From the NCBI GenBank assembly GCA_028689495.1, contig JAQTWB010000022.1, positions 1 through 41,739 on the forward strand: a stretch of 41,739 nucleotides of DNA. Reading direction: 5' to 3'. Position 1 is the stretch's first letter, and the number at the start of each line of letters is the position of its first letter. The position numbers and the translations under genes are program-made. Shown piece by piece: positions 16,583 to 26,700 of this stretch. Origin of the DNA: a bacterium (GTDB lineage: Bacteria > Bdellovibrionota_C > UBA2361 > SZUA-149 > JAQTWB01). The notes below the pieces were generated by a model. That model ran no database searches. It was given only the letters and a program-made list of their open reading frames with translations, and had not been told where the DNA came from.

Positions 16583-17221
16583 TCAGGTTGATGTTTTTTT
16601 TCTTATTGGCAATGCATTGTCAGAATTATGAAAATCCGGTCTGCCCGTCTTTTTCCCCCCGAGTGTGTAAAAAATTTGTTGATTATCGTTAACCCGGATT
16701 ACAGCAGATAGAAAACAAAACTTGGAAGATCTCAGGTAATCGGCAGAATCTCCTGTTACATTGAACGAGATTGCGGTCATCACGATTGTATTATCATGTT
16801 CTATCTGAACTGTGTTTATTGAAAAATTCTTGCTGATATCGTTTTTTGCACGCACACGGTAATGACTGAAATCGGAAACCCACCAATGGCCATCTGGGGA
16901 CAGGTGAAGTTCCAGGTAACCATTATCGCGATAAAAAAAAGCTTCAAAAACATTATCGTGCCAGAGCCCTTCCCGGAATCTGTCCGTTGTTGCGCAGTCA
17001 GAGAAGGCATGAAGCGCCACTGATGTTAGCTCTTTGGCATAAGCACTGACGGCGAAGGTAAACCGACAAACACCATCCTCCAACTGTACCAGATCGAGAC
17101 TATAATATAATGCTGGATGTTGGAGGCCATACCAGTCACTTGAAAGTACAGCTGAGTTTCGTTCTACAACCTGGACTGCTGACTTGATTGACCCTTCGTT
17201 GTAAATAGTTACTTCACTCAC
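16583..17221 (-). CDS. DOMON-like domain protein
   Basis: A 212-residue protein resembling the DOMON-like family (beta-sandwich, carbohydrate/heme-binding fold). Family landmarks are present: GLWHDNVFEAFF in the middle, YLELHLSPDGHWWVSDFSHYR, and the C-terminal GGKKTGRPDFHNSD with the conserved PDFH. No signal peptide is visible, so it is probably cytosolic. The start is set by an 8-bp overlap with the HelD-like gene: GTG at 17221 has GAGG 6 bases upstream; an in-frame TTG at 17239 is also possible. Its ligand is unknown; overlap means it is translated with the helicase gene. Confidence 0.75.
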   Translation of the reverse strand: MSEVTIYNEGSIKSAVQVVERNSAVLSSDWYGLQHPALYYSLDLVQLEDGVCRFTFAVSAYAKELTSVALHAFSDCATTDRFREGLWHDNVFEAFFYRDNGYLELHLSPDGHWWVSDFSHYRVRAKNDISKNFSINTVQIEHDNTIVMTAISFNVTGDSADYLRSSKFCFLSAVIRVNDNQQIFYTLGGKKTGRPDFHNSDNALPIRKKTST

Positions 17222-19433
17222 CGCCTTCCTCAAGTGCAATTGTATGATCTATCAGCCGCCAAAGTTTTGAAAATCGATCTGGCAATAGCTGAGATAATGG
17301 TCGATATGTGGATAAGCATAAGTGATTCTGAGCTCTGGTAATTGCCGTATACAGATGAGCTCGTGAGAGAGGATTATCCGGATATGCATTCCGGGAAGGA
17401 TTCCAGAGTGCAACCGCTGGGAACTCCAAACCTTTCACATCTTCAGCAGAAGCTACAATAATCCCCTCCTCCAATGTCATGTCATGTGCCGTCTGCATGC
17501 GAACAATATGGCCAAAACGTGGTTTAAGAATACCGCTAACAATTTGAGCGGTGTTTCTATTGCAGCAAAGCACAGCAATTGCGTTCCCATTGTATTTCTT
17601 TGCAGCTTTCTCCACCCAATTGCTCATTTCCGACAAGGCTTGCTCTTCGTTGATACAGTAGAATAGATACGGCGCCGGCCCCTTACGACCCGATCGAACT
17701 GGCTTTGCTCCGCTTACGTGCGCAGCGACATTTTGGATTGCGATACTGTATCGATGACTCACTTCCAATGTAGAAAATTCACAATTTATCTTGGCTGATT
17801 TCCAGTTCTCAATAATTGCCTGCCATCCCGGGAAAGAAGCATCCTTGTCGGTTTGTTGGTTTGTGTCGCCAACCAAGGTCATACCAGTTTTTAAGCGACA
17901 GGTTTCCAGTAGGACAGCAAGTTCAATTGCACTTAGTTCCTGAACTTCATCGACAAGCAAGTATTCAAAACAATGGCAATTCAGATCTACCGCACCTCGC
18001 ATTTTGAAAAAATGCAGTGCGGCAACAAGAGTATCGTCTTCAAAGTCGTAGTGACCTGAGACCCGGTTATGTCGTGTCCTCTCTAGTGCAGCAGAAATAT
18101 CACCGAGATCGATTAGACCACGTTTATCGTGAGAGAGTATCGCAGTCGGATTACTTAGGATCTGCTCAATGTCTTTATCGTAAAGTGCTAACCGTATTTG
18201 AAGATGGCCTAGCTCTTCAAGACGTTTGTCGTTGGCTGAAAGCGAATTACCTGTATGAAAAATGCTCTGCGGAGAACGACAGATTTTTTGCGCAATCGCC
18301 AGCGAACCGCAATCCGCGATCCACTGGAGCTTCTTATCTGCTTGCCAGGTGTCCGGTATAATGTGCGAGCTTATCAACCAATCTACAAGCCGTTGTTTTT
18401 GACAGGCAACATATTCTTCCAGAGCGCTATATAGTGCTTCGGAGCGTTTAAGTCTGGCGTATCCAAGAGGTAAAGTGGAAGCTGGCCGTGTAAATTCAGC
18501 TACTTCATGCAGGCGATTCTTCTCAACATATGCTGCTATCCATTTTGCGTAAGTATCTACCGTGATATCAAGGTTGAGCAAATGAGCAGATTTTTCGACA
18601 TATCTTTTGAGTGATTCTGTTGCAACAATTGCCCCAGATTTTATGCTATTTGTATTGCTCTGCTGACTTATCTGCCACTGCAAGCGATAAAGCCCTACGG
18701 TCGTTTTTCCTGACCCTGCCACCCCCTGAAGAAATACGCCCTGATCGGAGTCAGTAGTAATAAGTCGGAACTGTTCGGGGGTAACCAGAGACAGTACATC
18801 TGGCAAGGAATCAGAGCTGGCCTTAATTACCCCGGATATACCTTCTTCCTTCTGCCATTGGTTATTCACTTTACGTAAAAATAATTCCGGAGTTCGAATT
18901 TCAATAAGTTCGCCGTTTACAATTTTTAATTTGCGTTTTGTATGAACAACCCCTTCTCGTTCCCGGCCAAGTATCTCTTCACAATACTCCTCGCCCTCTG
19001 CGTATTCATAATAAAGCTTCGCCACCGGTGCCTTGCGCCAATCTATAATATTGCAATCCGGATTTGAGATATAACCGATTTTGTATTCAATTTGCCTTGG
19101 TGCTGAGTTGTCAGATGTATCCTGTAGAACCATGCGGCCAAAATACGGCGACTCAACCATTTCGGAGAGATTCTCAGCGTCCTTTTTTTGCCGGTCTCGT
19201 AACCTATGGGAAACTCGTTCATCTGAGGCGAGTTGCTGTTTATCGTCAGCATCACGGGTGCGAACAATATCTTCAGTTAGTTCTCGAGCTCGAGCTTTTT
19301 CCGTCTGAAAACGGCTTTCTACACCGATGCATTGCCTCTCGATCGATTCCAAAACGGATAAGAGAATATTTTCTTCCTCAGCGATAATAGTGAGAGAGGC
19401 AGGTTCAAGAACTGAATTTTCCGACGAGGTCAT
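17214..19433 (-). CDS. HelD-like superfamily-1 helicase / RNA polymerase recycling factor
   Basis: A 739-residue SF1 (UvrD/Rep-like) ATPase with the HelD layout. An N-terminal coiled coil (about 20-95) is followed by the HelD hallmark PYFGRMVL...YKIGYI...DWRKAPVAKLYY (about 96-143), then Walker A GVAGSGKTT (237-245), DEVQ Walker B (495-498), GDTNQQTD (motif III) and a C-terminal ITRAQNHL motif. In Firmicutes and Actinobacteria HelD strips stalled RNA polymerase from DNA; the same fold in a Gram-negative is known but less studied. A general repair helicase is the alternative, but the DWRKAP region argues for HelD. It overlaps the DOMON-like gene. Confidence 0.82.
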   Translation of the reverse strand: MTSSENSVLEPASLTIIAEEENILLSVLESIERQCIGVESRFQTEKARARELTEDIVRTRDADDKQQLASDERVSHRLRDRQKKDAENLSEMVESPYFGRMVLQDTSDNSAPRQIEYKIGYISNPDCNIIDWRKAPVAKLYYEYAEGEEYCEEILGREREGVVHTKRKLKIVNGELIEIRTPELFLRKVNNQWQKEEGISGVIKASSDSLPDVLSLVTPEQFRLITTDSDQGVFLQGVAGSGKTTVGLYRLQWQISQQSNTNSIKSGAIVATESLKRYVEKSAHLLNLDITVDTYAKWIAAYVEKNRLHEVAEFTRPASTLPLGYARLKRSEALYSALEEYVACQKQRLVDWLISSHIIPDTWQADKKLQWIADCGSLAIAQKICRSPQSIFHTGNSLSANDKRLEELGHLQIRLALYDKDIEQILSNPTAILSHDKRGLIDLGDISAALERTRHNRVSGHYDFEDDTLVAALHFFKMRGAVDLNCHCFEYLLVDEVQELSAIELAVLLETCRLKTGMTLVGDTNQQTDKDASFPGWQAIIENWKSAKINCEFSTLEVSHRYSIAIQNVAAHVSGAKPVRSGRKGPAPYLFYCINEEQALSEMSNWVEKAAKKYNGNAIAVLCCNRNTAQIVSGILKPRFGHIVRMQTAHDMTLEEGIIVASAEDVKGLEFPAVALWNPSRNAYPDNPLSRAHLYTAITRAQNHLCLSTYRPLSQLLPDRFSKLWRLIDHTIALEEGGE

Positions 19434-19684
19434 CTATTGGGAATCCGTGGCAACTGCAAACACAGAAGTGATGTTAGTTAATAACGATAACGGCTCAGAC
19501 ACTCATTCGAGTGATAACCGTTTGAACGATTTTGCCGAAATAATTTGCTAGAGATTTAAGGTTTTCCATTACCATCTCTATCAAGGAATTGCCTGAAACT
19601 TATCATCTCATTTCCTTGTTCTTTTGTCTGGGTGACTACAGACAACAACAACTGACTGAAAATCAAGGTGGCCGATGGGTGTCT

Positions 19685-20287
19685 CTACTGGTCTTGCGGG
19701 GTAGTTTCCATCAGTTCCGGTCGACGAAGTGTAATTGCTTCCGCCATCTCGAGAAGTATCTCAGATCCACCTTCGAAATCTTCAAGAAATAGTGAAAAAT
19801 CGCCTCCACTGGCTATTGCAGCAAATACTGCCTGTAGGACAGATAGTTGGAATAATACCGGGCGAGGAATATCGGGAAGACTGCTAAGCTCACGCATACT
19901 ATGCCGAATCATATCCAGAAGTCGAAGAATCTCCTCCTCTTCCTTGACAGGGCTACCGCTTATAATTTTGAGCGAAGACGGCCCTGTTGTATCGATACGT
20001 AAATCCGGAATCTGCTGTAAAGCTAACTCGCGAAAATCCTCCGCGGCAAGCGCCAAAAGGAACAAGAGAGTTGAGAGATTTAGCTCAGGTTCTCCAGAAT
20101 CATTTGAAACTTCTTCTATAACTTCGGGAAACTCCGATAGGAGCTCCATCAGTATGTCGAGAACGATAAACTGAAAAACCACTTCTTTTGCCGCTGTAGT
20201 GTTTTCCACCCATGAATCAACACATTCTTTAAGTGCCTCAGCAATAACAGCAAATAGCTCATCTTTTCGAACAAGGTTTAAATCCAT
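19685..20287 (-). CDS. Unassigned acidic helical protein
   Basis: A 200-residue protein that I do not recognise. It is very acidic and leucine-rich, with blocks such as EVIEEVSNDSGEPELN and KEEEEILRLLDMIRH, predicted to be mostly alpha-helical, no membrane segment and no signal peptide. It ends in TTPQDQ. It starts 3 bp after the stop of its upstream neighbour at 20291, so the two form an operon and the products may interact. No catalytic motif is visible. Confidence 0.75.
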   Translation of the reverse strand: MDLNLVRKDELFAVIAEALKECVDSWVENTTAAKEVVFQFIVLDILMELLSEFPEVIEEVSNDSGEPELNLSTLLFLLALAAEDFRELALQQIPDLRIDTTGPSSLKIISGSPVKEEEEILRLLDMIRHSMRELSSLPDIPRPVLFQLSVLQAVFAAIASGGDFSLFLEDFEGGSEILLEMAEAITLRRPELMETTPQDQ

Positions 20288-20290
20288 TAG

Positions 20291-21061
20291 TCAGTTCCGC
20301 TCTAAGATTCCAAGGAGGGTTTTCAAATATGCCTGCATTATGTGGCCAAGAGGATGCCATAAATATTCCGCTCGCGACAGAGCTCCATTGGTAATTTCAC
20401 GTTCAGCAAGTCCAGATGGCAATCCTGCCAATACCTGGGATAATGGCTTTGTTGCACTAAGGTTATAGGGATAGTCCCTTTCAATCTCGGCATAGAGGTT
20501 TTTCCCATAAAGCCCCTGAGAAATGAGCGCCCGGGCTAGGACTGCAACCCGTTTGCCCTTTTCCGCTCGCTGCCGATATGAATCTGTAGCTTTTGAAACC
20601 ATGGTAATTTCCCGTCTGAGCATACTGTGATGGTCCAGCAGCCCCTCCAGTTCAAGGCGAAGCGATTCGGGAAAACTTTTACCCTCTCTGCGCACCATAT
20701 TCATCACCACCTCTCCATAGAGGCGAACTATTTGATAGCAGAAAAGAAAGCGTGCCGGATCTATACTGTGTTTATCTGCACTGAGTCTTGAGGCAAGTTC
20801 AAGCACGCCAAGCCTGGTCAGCCTGTAAGATTGTGAAGTGGACTCCGATACTCGGCGCAAGTATCCGTCGACCTCCAGACTTATCAGAAAACGGCGCACC
20901 TGGTTGTTGTGAAGACTAACTATTCCACCACTAAAAGAGTGCTCTATCCAGTTGGAGAACAATTCACCAAGGAACTTGAGGTCTCGCGCACGAAATCCCT
21001 CATCCGCTGAACAGGCAGCATTTGATGCGAGCGTGGCGGCGGAAAGTAATAAATCGATCAT
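20291..21061 (-). CDS. Unassigned protein with winged-helix-like segment
   Basis: About 256 residues, no family recognised. A segment after residue ~50 (QVRRFLISLEVDGYLRRVS....YRLTRLGVLELASRL) has the helix-helix-wing pattern of a winged helix, so DNA or protein binding is plausible. The remainder is helical and rich in Arg and Glu. I chose ATG 21061 (MIDLLLSAATLAS); a longer frame to 21100 adds 13 residues without a ribosome site. It precedes the acidic 200-residue protein by 3 bp and lies 250 bp upstream of the HelD-like operon. It may be a regulator of this neighbourhood, but that is inference. Confidence 0.7.
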   Translation of the reverse strand: MIDLLLSAATLASNAACSADEGFRARDLKFLGELFSNWIEHSFSGGIVSLHNNQVRRFLISLEVDGYLRRVSESTSQSYRLTRLGVLELASRLSADKHSIDPARFLFCYQIVRLYGEVVMNMVRREGKSFPESLRLELEGLLDHHSMLRREITMVSKATDSYRQRAEKGKRVAVLARALISQGLYGKNLYAEIERDYPYNLSATKPLSQVLAGLPSGLAEREITNGALSRAEYLWHPLGHIMQAYLKTLLGILERN

Positions 21062-21496
21062 TGATAAACATCTCGAAAGCACTAAGTTACATCGTAACAA
21101 ATTGGCTTTGCAAGAATTGTTACCGACCGTAAAAGTCCAGTTTTCGAACCCTCAATGACATGTCAGTCCTAAGCGAATTCAAAAACCAATGTATTTTCAG
21201 CCTTATAGTCGTCAGCCTGCGAGGCTGCCAGTTCTTACTTGCCACTGTAACCAGGGTGAAGAAGACGGAATCGGGTAGTAACCCGGTACCATCTACAGAT
21301 TCAATTTAATCCAATTCACCCAGCATCAGTTACGATGTAACTATTCGCAGAGAGATTCAGGGAACAGAAAGGTCTACTTTCGCAACAGGCCGGTCAACCA
21401 ACGATAGACTCGGTAAACAGTGACGCCGGTAAAGAATAATTCAGGCGCGGAGCATAACTTGTCTCCCCCGCCTCAAATTTAATGGGAAGGAAAAAG
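21062..21496. other. Divergent promoter region with small hairpins
   Basis: Lies between the leftward unassigned pair and the rightward PspA-like operon, so it must hold promoters for both. Two compact hairpins are visible: CAGCCT-GCG-AGGCTG (21213-21227) and CGGGT-AGTA-ACCCG (21272-21285). I found no sigma-54 -24/-12 pair, although psp-type operons often use one, and no recognised riboswitch. Confidence 0.45.
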
Positions 21497-22117
21497 ATGA
21501 GAACTGTAAAAAATATCTTTATCTCACTGGGGTCGGTCATCGACAGCGCCGCTTCTGCATTCACTAATCATGAGGCCCTGGTTAATGAAAAAATAAAAAG
21601 CATGGAAAAATCTCTGATACAGGCCCGCCTCAACTATACTCGCCTGGCAAGAGAGATTAAGCGAATCGAGAATGACCTGAAAAATAAACATGACGATATA
21701 CAGCTTTGGACGGATCGCGCTCGTAACAGCAAGGATTCCAACCTCGAAATAGCCAAGGAATGCCTGAAACGAAAGATCTCCACCGAGCAGATGTCAAGCA
21801 CACTTAAAGGACAGCATGAACACTTGCTCTCCCTGCAAAAGAGACTGTTCAATGATATCTCCGAAGGAGAGAGCAGGCTTAACTATGTAAAAGGAAAACA
21901 ACGGGCTTGTCTGGCAAGGCAGTATGAATCTGAAACTCGCAGCGCCTTGAAGTCCAGCGACGAGGTTCTTGACAGTGACCTGGACCAACTCTTTTTTTCC
22001 TGGGAGGAGCAGTCCTCATTAACGGCTGACACACTAAACCTAAATGATCCGATCGCTGAGCACTTCAGTGAAAGTGAAATGAATCAACTTCTCGAAAGTG
22101 AGCTGCGAAATTTATAA
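21497..22117 (+). CDS. PspA/IM30-like coiled-coil protein
   Basis: A 206-residue, almost entirely helical protein with a PspA/Vipp1-like arrangement: an amphipathic N-terminal stretch (IFISLGSVIDSAASAF), a long coiled coil (about 28-165, MEKSLIQARLNYTRLAREIKRIEND...), a central LWTDRA block like the W..KA motif of PspA, and a Glu/Ser-rich end. PspA-family proteins coat and protect stressed inner membranes. ATG 21497 is chosen because GGAAGGA lies 5 bases upstream; ATG 21482 sits before the ribosome site. The next gene, a polytopic membrane protein, follows by 83 bp. The identity to canonical PspA is low, so the family call is moderate. Confidence 0.65.
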   Translation: MRTVKNIFISLGSVIDSAASAFTNHEALVNEKIKSMEKSLIQARLNYTRLAREIKRIENDLKNKHDDIQLWTDRARNSKDSNLEIAKECLKRKISTEQMSSTLKGQHEHLLSLQKRLFNDISEGESRLNYVKGKQRACLARQYESETRSALKSSDEVLDSDLDQLFFSWEEQSSLTADTLNLNDPIAEHFSESEMNQLLESELRNL

Positions 22118-22200
22118 CAATAAAAAATTGTAATGTCGGGTCAGACCCCAACAAACTAAAAATAGAGTTGTCAGACAAGGTTTAATTAGGAGAAATTTTT

Positions 22201-23556
22201 ATGGAACAAGCAAGTACGCACATTCCCTTACGAAATGATATTGAAGAGAATATTCACACAGCAAGGTTAAGCCACTTTTCAGAAGTTCAGACTGCAAACA
22301 CGGCGCTGTGGGACCTGCCAAAAATGCTCCGTCGGCTGGGTGGTCTGATTTTATGCGCCTCGACCGTTATCTTTGTCAGTCAGAACGCGTTACCACTTGA
22401 TTCACTTAATCGATTTTATGCCTTTACGGCATTCCTCCTGCTTCTGTTTTTGACCGGATTGATCAGCGGTCTGAAACTGATGGATAAAACAACAGCCAGA
22501 CTCTCCTTTCTCCTGTCATTATTATTTCTCGGACCACAATTCCTTCAGCTTGGAGGGATCGTACGTGCAACGTTGATCGGAGTCGATCTGAATGCCCCGT
22601 CGGTCTTCCTTCTGAAGGATGTTTCTCTTCCTTCAATGGCCTTGGCTGTAGCAACCGGGCTAAGCATGGTCGCCTTGTTCTCCTGGTTTACATATGGTTT
22701 CACCTGTAGCGAAGAAAGAAAAAAACTTACTCTGCTTCACACAGTAATGCTGGTCACCTTGTTATTACCCTTTCGTGAAACACATTATGTTCTGCCAGTG
22801 ATGATTGCCTTATTTGCGGCTACTCTGACGTTTAGCAATCGCTACCTGGCGCCCCTTACTGCTCGAGGAACATTCGAAGGTAAAATGACAGAGTTATCCC
22901 TTTACTTACCTGTAATTCTTCTCAGTGTAAGGCAACTCGGTATTCACGGCTCCGATGCTCTATTTATTGCCGTGTCTAGTTTGATTCTCTCCCATCTTTT
23001 CTTGATTGGTAGTGCGATGCTAAGCGGTCTGGTTGCAAAAATGTTCTCTTATCTGGCTTTAATCCCAATGATGATCGCCGCTACAGCGGTCACACTGGAC
23101 TCAGGTTTTTCTCCTGACACAGCTTTTGGCATTGCGGTAAGTCAGATGATCTTCTTTGTTTTGACCTTATTTTTCGCGCGATACTCCACTTTGTCAAAAA
23201 AGTGCTTTAACATATCTTCGACTTCACTGACGATTGCGGCGCTATTTCTTCTTGGCGATGCGAGTATTGGTTACAGTATTATGGCAGTAGTGATTGCAAC
23301 CGCTCTTTCCATTTTTGGTTATCAACAAAAGAATAGCTACATTTTCAGGACATCGAGTCTTGCCATGGGATGGACACTTATCTATCACTTGCGATTCGCC
23401 GCGGATATTTATGCAATGAGCCCCTGGTTGACATTGGCGGCTCTCGGCCTTTCGCTGACAATGGCTTCATCGCTTCTTTCGTACAACTCGAAACGTTTGC
23501 AGTCGGTGCAGACCCTGATATTTAATCCGGAAAAATACTGGAATGAGTCATTGTAA
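22201..23556 (+). CDS. Unassigned polytopic membrane protein
   Basis: A 451-residue protein of unknown function with roughly 12 hydrophobic segments, beginning after a 45-residue soluble N-terminus. A clear ribosome site (AGGAGA, 8 bases before ATG) supports the start. It shares the plus-strand unit with the PspA-like gene, 83 bp upstream, so it may be the membrane partner of that protein. No transport, kinase or peptidase motif is apparent; there are few charged residues in the membrane part (FRETHYVLPV is the best candidate for a functional loop). Confidence 0.85.
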   Translation: MEQASTHIPLRNDIEENIHTARLSHFSEVQTANTALWDLPKMLRRLGGLILCASTVIFVSQNALPLDSLNRFYAFTAFLLLLFLTGLISGLKLMDKTTARLSFLLSLLFLGPQFLQLGGIVRATLIGVDLNAPSVFLLKDVSLPSMALAVATGLSMVALFSWFTYGFTCSEERKKLTLLHTVMLVTLLLPFRETHYVLPVMIALFAATLTFSNRYLAPLTARGTFEGKMTELSLYLPVILLSVRQLGIHGSDALFIAVSSLILSHLFLIGSAMLSGLVAKMFSYLALIPMMIAATAVTLDSGFSPDTAFGIAVSQMIFFVLTLFFARYSTLSKKCFNISSTSLTIAALFLLGDASIGYSIMAVVIATALSIFGYQQKNSYIFRTSSLAMGWTLIYHLRFAADIYAMSPWLTLAALGLSLTMASSLLSYNSKRLQSVQTLIFNPEKYWNESL

Positions 23557-23577
23557 ACATAATTACGGTTATTGCCC

Positions 23578-23617
23578 GTAAGTTCACGGTTAGGTACAGC
23601 TCGAACCGTGAACTTAC
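23578..23617. repeat. Perfect 14-bp hairpin after the membrane-protein operon
   Basis: GTAAGTTCACGGTT (23578-23591) and AACCGTGAACTTAC (23604-23617) are exact inverted arms with a 12-nt loop. It lies 22 bp after the operon stop and shares its first 12 bases with the hairpin after the ATP-grasp cassette (16241-16252). Another inverted repeat (AGCGATGTG 23632-23640 / CACATCGCT 23692-23700) follows. Confidence 0.7.
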
Positions 23618-23787
23618 CAAACTTTGTGCGGAGCGATGTGCCTACACACTACCGCAAGAAATCCTGTCAGCGACATCATCAACATAGCGCTCACATCGCT
23701 ACATACCTCCACGCATCGCCTCCTCAAACCTTGTGATGAAGCTTGGTGCAGAACCCGATATCACCCAGGTAATCTATCGACCTCCTT

Positions 23788-26700
23788 CTAATGGACCGTG
23801 CTGCATTTTTCCTTTGCCACCTCTTTAAGTCGTGACATGTCAAGTTTACCACTTCCCAGTAAAGGGAATTCCGAGATGACATAAAAAGCATCAGACTTCG
23901 GTATCCAAAGATTAGGTAGTCCTCTTTTCAGTAAAAATTGCTGCATACGTTCAATATCAAGCGCAATGGTGCTAAGAACGACCAACTTTTCCCCCTTCTT
24001 TTCATCGGGGACGCCACAAACAAAAATGACCCGCTCAGTTTTTCCTAATGCTTCCTGCAATAAATCTTCAATTTTGACATGAGGAACCATCTCACCAGCA
24101 ATTTTACTGAATCGTGAGATTCGGTCAGTGATCGTGACAAAACCATCTTCATCCATCGTCGCGATATCACCTGTAACATACCAACCATCGCGCACCACTT
24201 CACGTGTCTTCTCGGCCATCCCAAGATAACCAATCATCACATTAGGCCCCTTGACCAGCAACAACCCCTCTTCACCAAGCTCCTTTTCCTCAAATGTTGA
24301 AGGATCGACAATTCTGGCGGTAACACCAGGTAGTGGATGACCAACACTGCCATGTTTGGTGCCAATCTGGTTAATGTCTCCCTCGACGTAATCTTCGACA
24401 TTGACTATCGCAACAGGCGATAGTTCAGTGCAACCATATCCTTCACGTACCGGTATGGAGAACTTTTTTTCAAAAGAATGCCGTAGAGCCTCTTTCAATT
24501 TCTCAGCACCAACAATTACATGTTTTAGTGTGGCAAACTGTTCGGCTGAACACTTTCTTATATAACCGAGAAGAAATGTTGGTGTAGCAACAAGAAAGTC
24601 AATTTTATATTTATGCACCAGTTCGCCGACAAGAGCCGCATCAAGGGGACTTGTGTGATATACAACCTTCATTCCGGTAAGAAGCGGCATCCAGAGAGTG
24701 ACTGTGAATCCAAAAGAGTGGAAGAACGGTAAAACACCAAGAATTTTGTTTTCTTTTGATACATTAAATACATCAAACACCGCTTCAACATTCGATGAAA
24801 TATTGGCGTGAGAAAGCATTACTCCCTTTGGTATACCGGTACTTCCACTGGAAAAAATAACAGTTGCCAAATCGTCCGGCTCTGCATAGGAGCGGGAAAA
24901 AAAAGAATCAAGAACGAGGTAAGTGCGAAAAAATGCAGAAATACAGGCGCTGATTTTGGTGAATACAGTGATTCGTCCCAGGGAATCTTCCAGGTAGATC
25001 ATCTCCTGGCGCTGTTTTAATTCCAGTTTATCAACCAGCTTGCGAGAGGTAATAACCGTTTCAATACCACATTGCTCAATCGCTGAGGATATGGATTCCT
25101 CTGACGATGTGAAATTGAGATTAACTGGTATCTTGTTTCCCATGTAGCAAGCAATATTTGCGTACACACCCGCCAATCCCGGTGGCAGCATGATACCAAC
25201 CATGCGATCACTTTTAACTCTGTCAGCAAATAGGCTTAAAAATGCAATTGAACCGCTAAGCAGACCAAAAGCACGAACCTCCCGTCCCTCCGAATCAAAT
25301 ATTAGCTTACGAAATGGTGCTTCACGAACCGTGCGTAAAAAACCATCAGGTAAAACCAGGTAGTCACGCTGTCGCTGACGACAAATATCCGCGGCAAGCT
25401 CCTGAACAGACGCCCGAACTTTCCATGCAGGAGTGTCGCCGGCAAGAGGAGCTCCAAAGGTGACGGCAACCGGGTAAGGCAGCTCTCTCGGCTTTTTCCA
25501 GAAAAATTTGCCGTGACGAAATGAAAATATGCTTCCCCAAATTTTATCCAGGTAGACCGGTATGACAGGTGCCTCTGATCCATCAACTATCCGTTCCAAC
25601 CCTTTATTGAAGGTAAGTATTCTACCAATGCGTGTAATTTGTCCCTCAGCAAATATGCATACCAGATCACCTTGTTGTATCGCTTTACGTGCCTCGGCAA
25701 GAGCCTTCAATATTTTTTTTGGAGATTCCTCCGAGTCTATCGGAATGGCCCCGACCCTGCTGGCAAAAGGCTTGATTAACCAGTGTTCGTAAATAGGACG
25801 ATAAATCAAAAAACGAACATTGCGTGACAGTGAGGCCAGGATCAGACATGCGTCAACATAGGAGGCATGATTTGCTACCAACAAGGCCCCACCTGATACC
25901 GGAACATTTTCTCGACCGATAACGTTCAATTTGTAGAAGGTATGGGTGACAACCCAATTACCCATACGAATAAGTGCACCTTTGACATAAAGTAGAATAA
26001 TACCGGTGGCCACTAACCCACTGACAGTGAGAAATAGAAACATCGTTGAGGATGTTGTACCAACTACATCAGCCAGGAACCAGACAAGCCCACATGTAGA
26101 AACCATAAAGACGTTTGATATCTGATTATTTGCTGCAAGCACTCGGCCAACCTCATGATTAGGCACGATTGTTTGTAATGACGCATTGAGCGGAACAATA
26201 AACAACCCTCCTCCACAGCCAACAAGAAACATCAAAATAGCAAATGCGACCACCGATGTATGAGCGAATGCCAACCCCAGCGTAGATAATGAAATTAGAA
26301 GGCTGCCTAGTGGCACCAATCCGATTTCAACATTGCCTCCTGACAGTCGACCCGCAGCCATACTGCCGCTGCCGATCCCCAATGCCAAAAAAGCAAAAAT
26401 TATACTTGTTGCCGAGTTACTTGCATGCAGGGTGTTGGTAACTGAAATTATTGTCACCAGCTTAATTGCTACACCAGCAGCCCAGAACCAGGCACTGGCC
26501 ATGATAATTTTGGCAGCTGTCGGTTGTTCCTTCAGATATTGGATAATGCCGATAAGCTCTCTGAGCGGATTGAAGCTTGCGTTATTCGTAACATTTTTTT
26601 TTGTTCCAACAGGAAGATTAATCAACACTCCCCATCCGACAATTGCGAAGATGATCGCGATTATCGTGCCGGCAATTTCGCCATGCGGCAAAAAATCAAG

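Noticed and set aside
21135..21160. TTCGAACC stretch recalling a tRNA T-loop
   Set aside because: No matching acceptor, D-arm or anticodon arm can be drawn around it.
21233..21290. Resemblance to a riboswitch core (GCCACTG plus GGGTGAAG) before the PspA-like gene
   Set aside because: Only short motif fragments match and the expected paired helices do not form; downstream genes do not suggest a cofactor riboswitch.
22138..22148. GGGTC-A-GACCC palindrome before the membrane-protein gene, seen near REP-associated transposases in other genomes
   Set aside because: Only 11 bp and a single copy; no transposase in the window.
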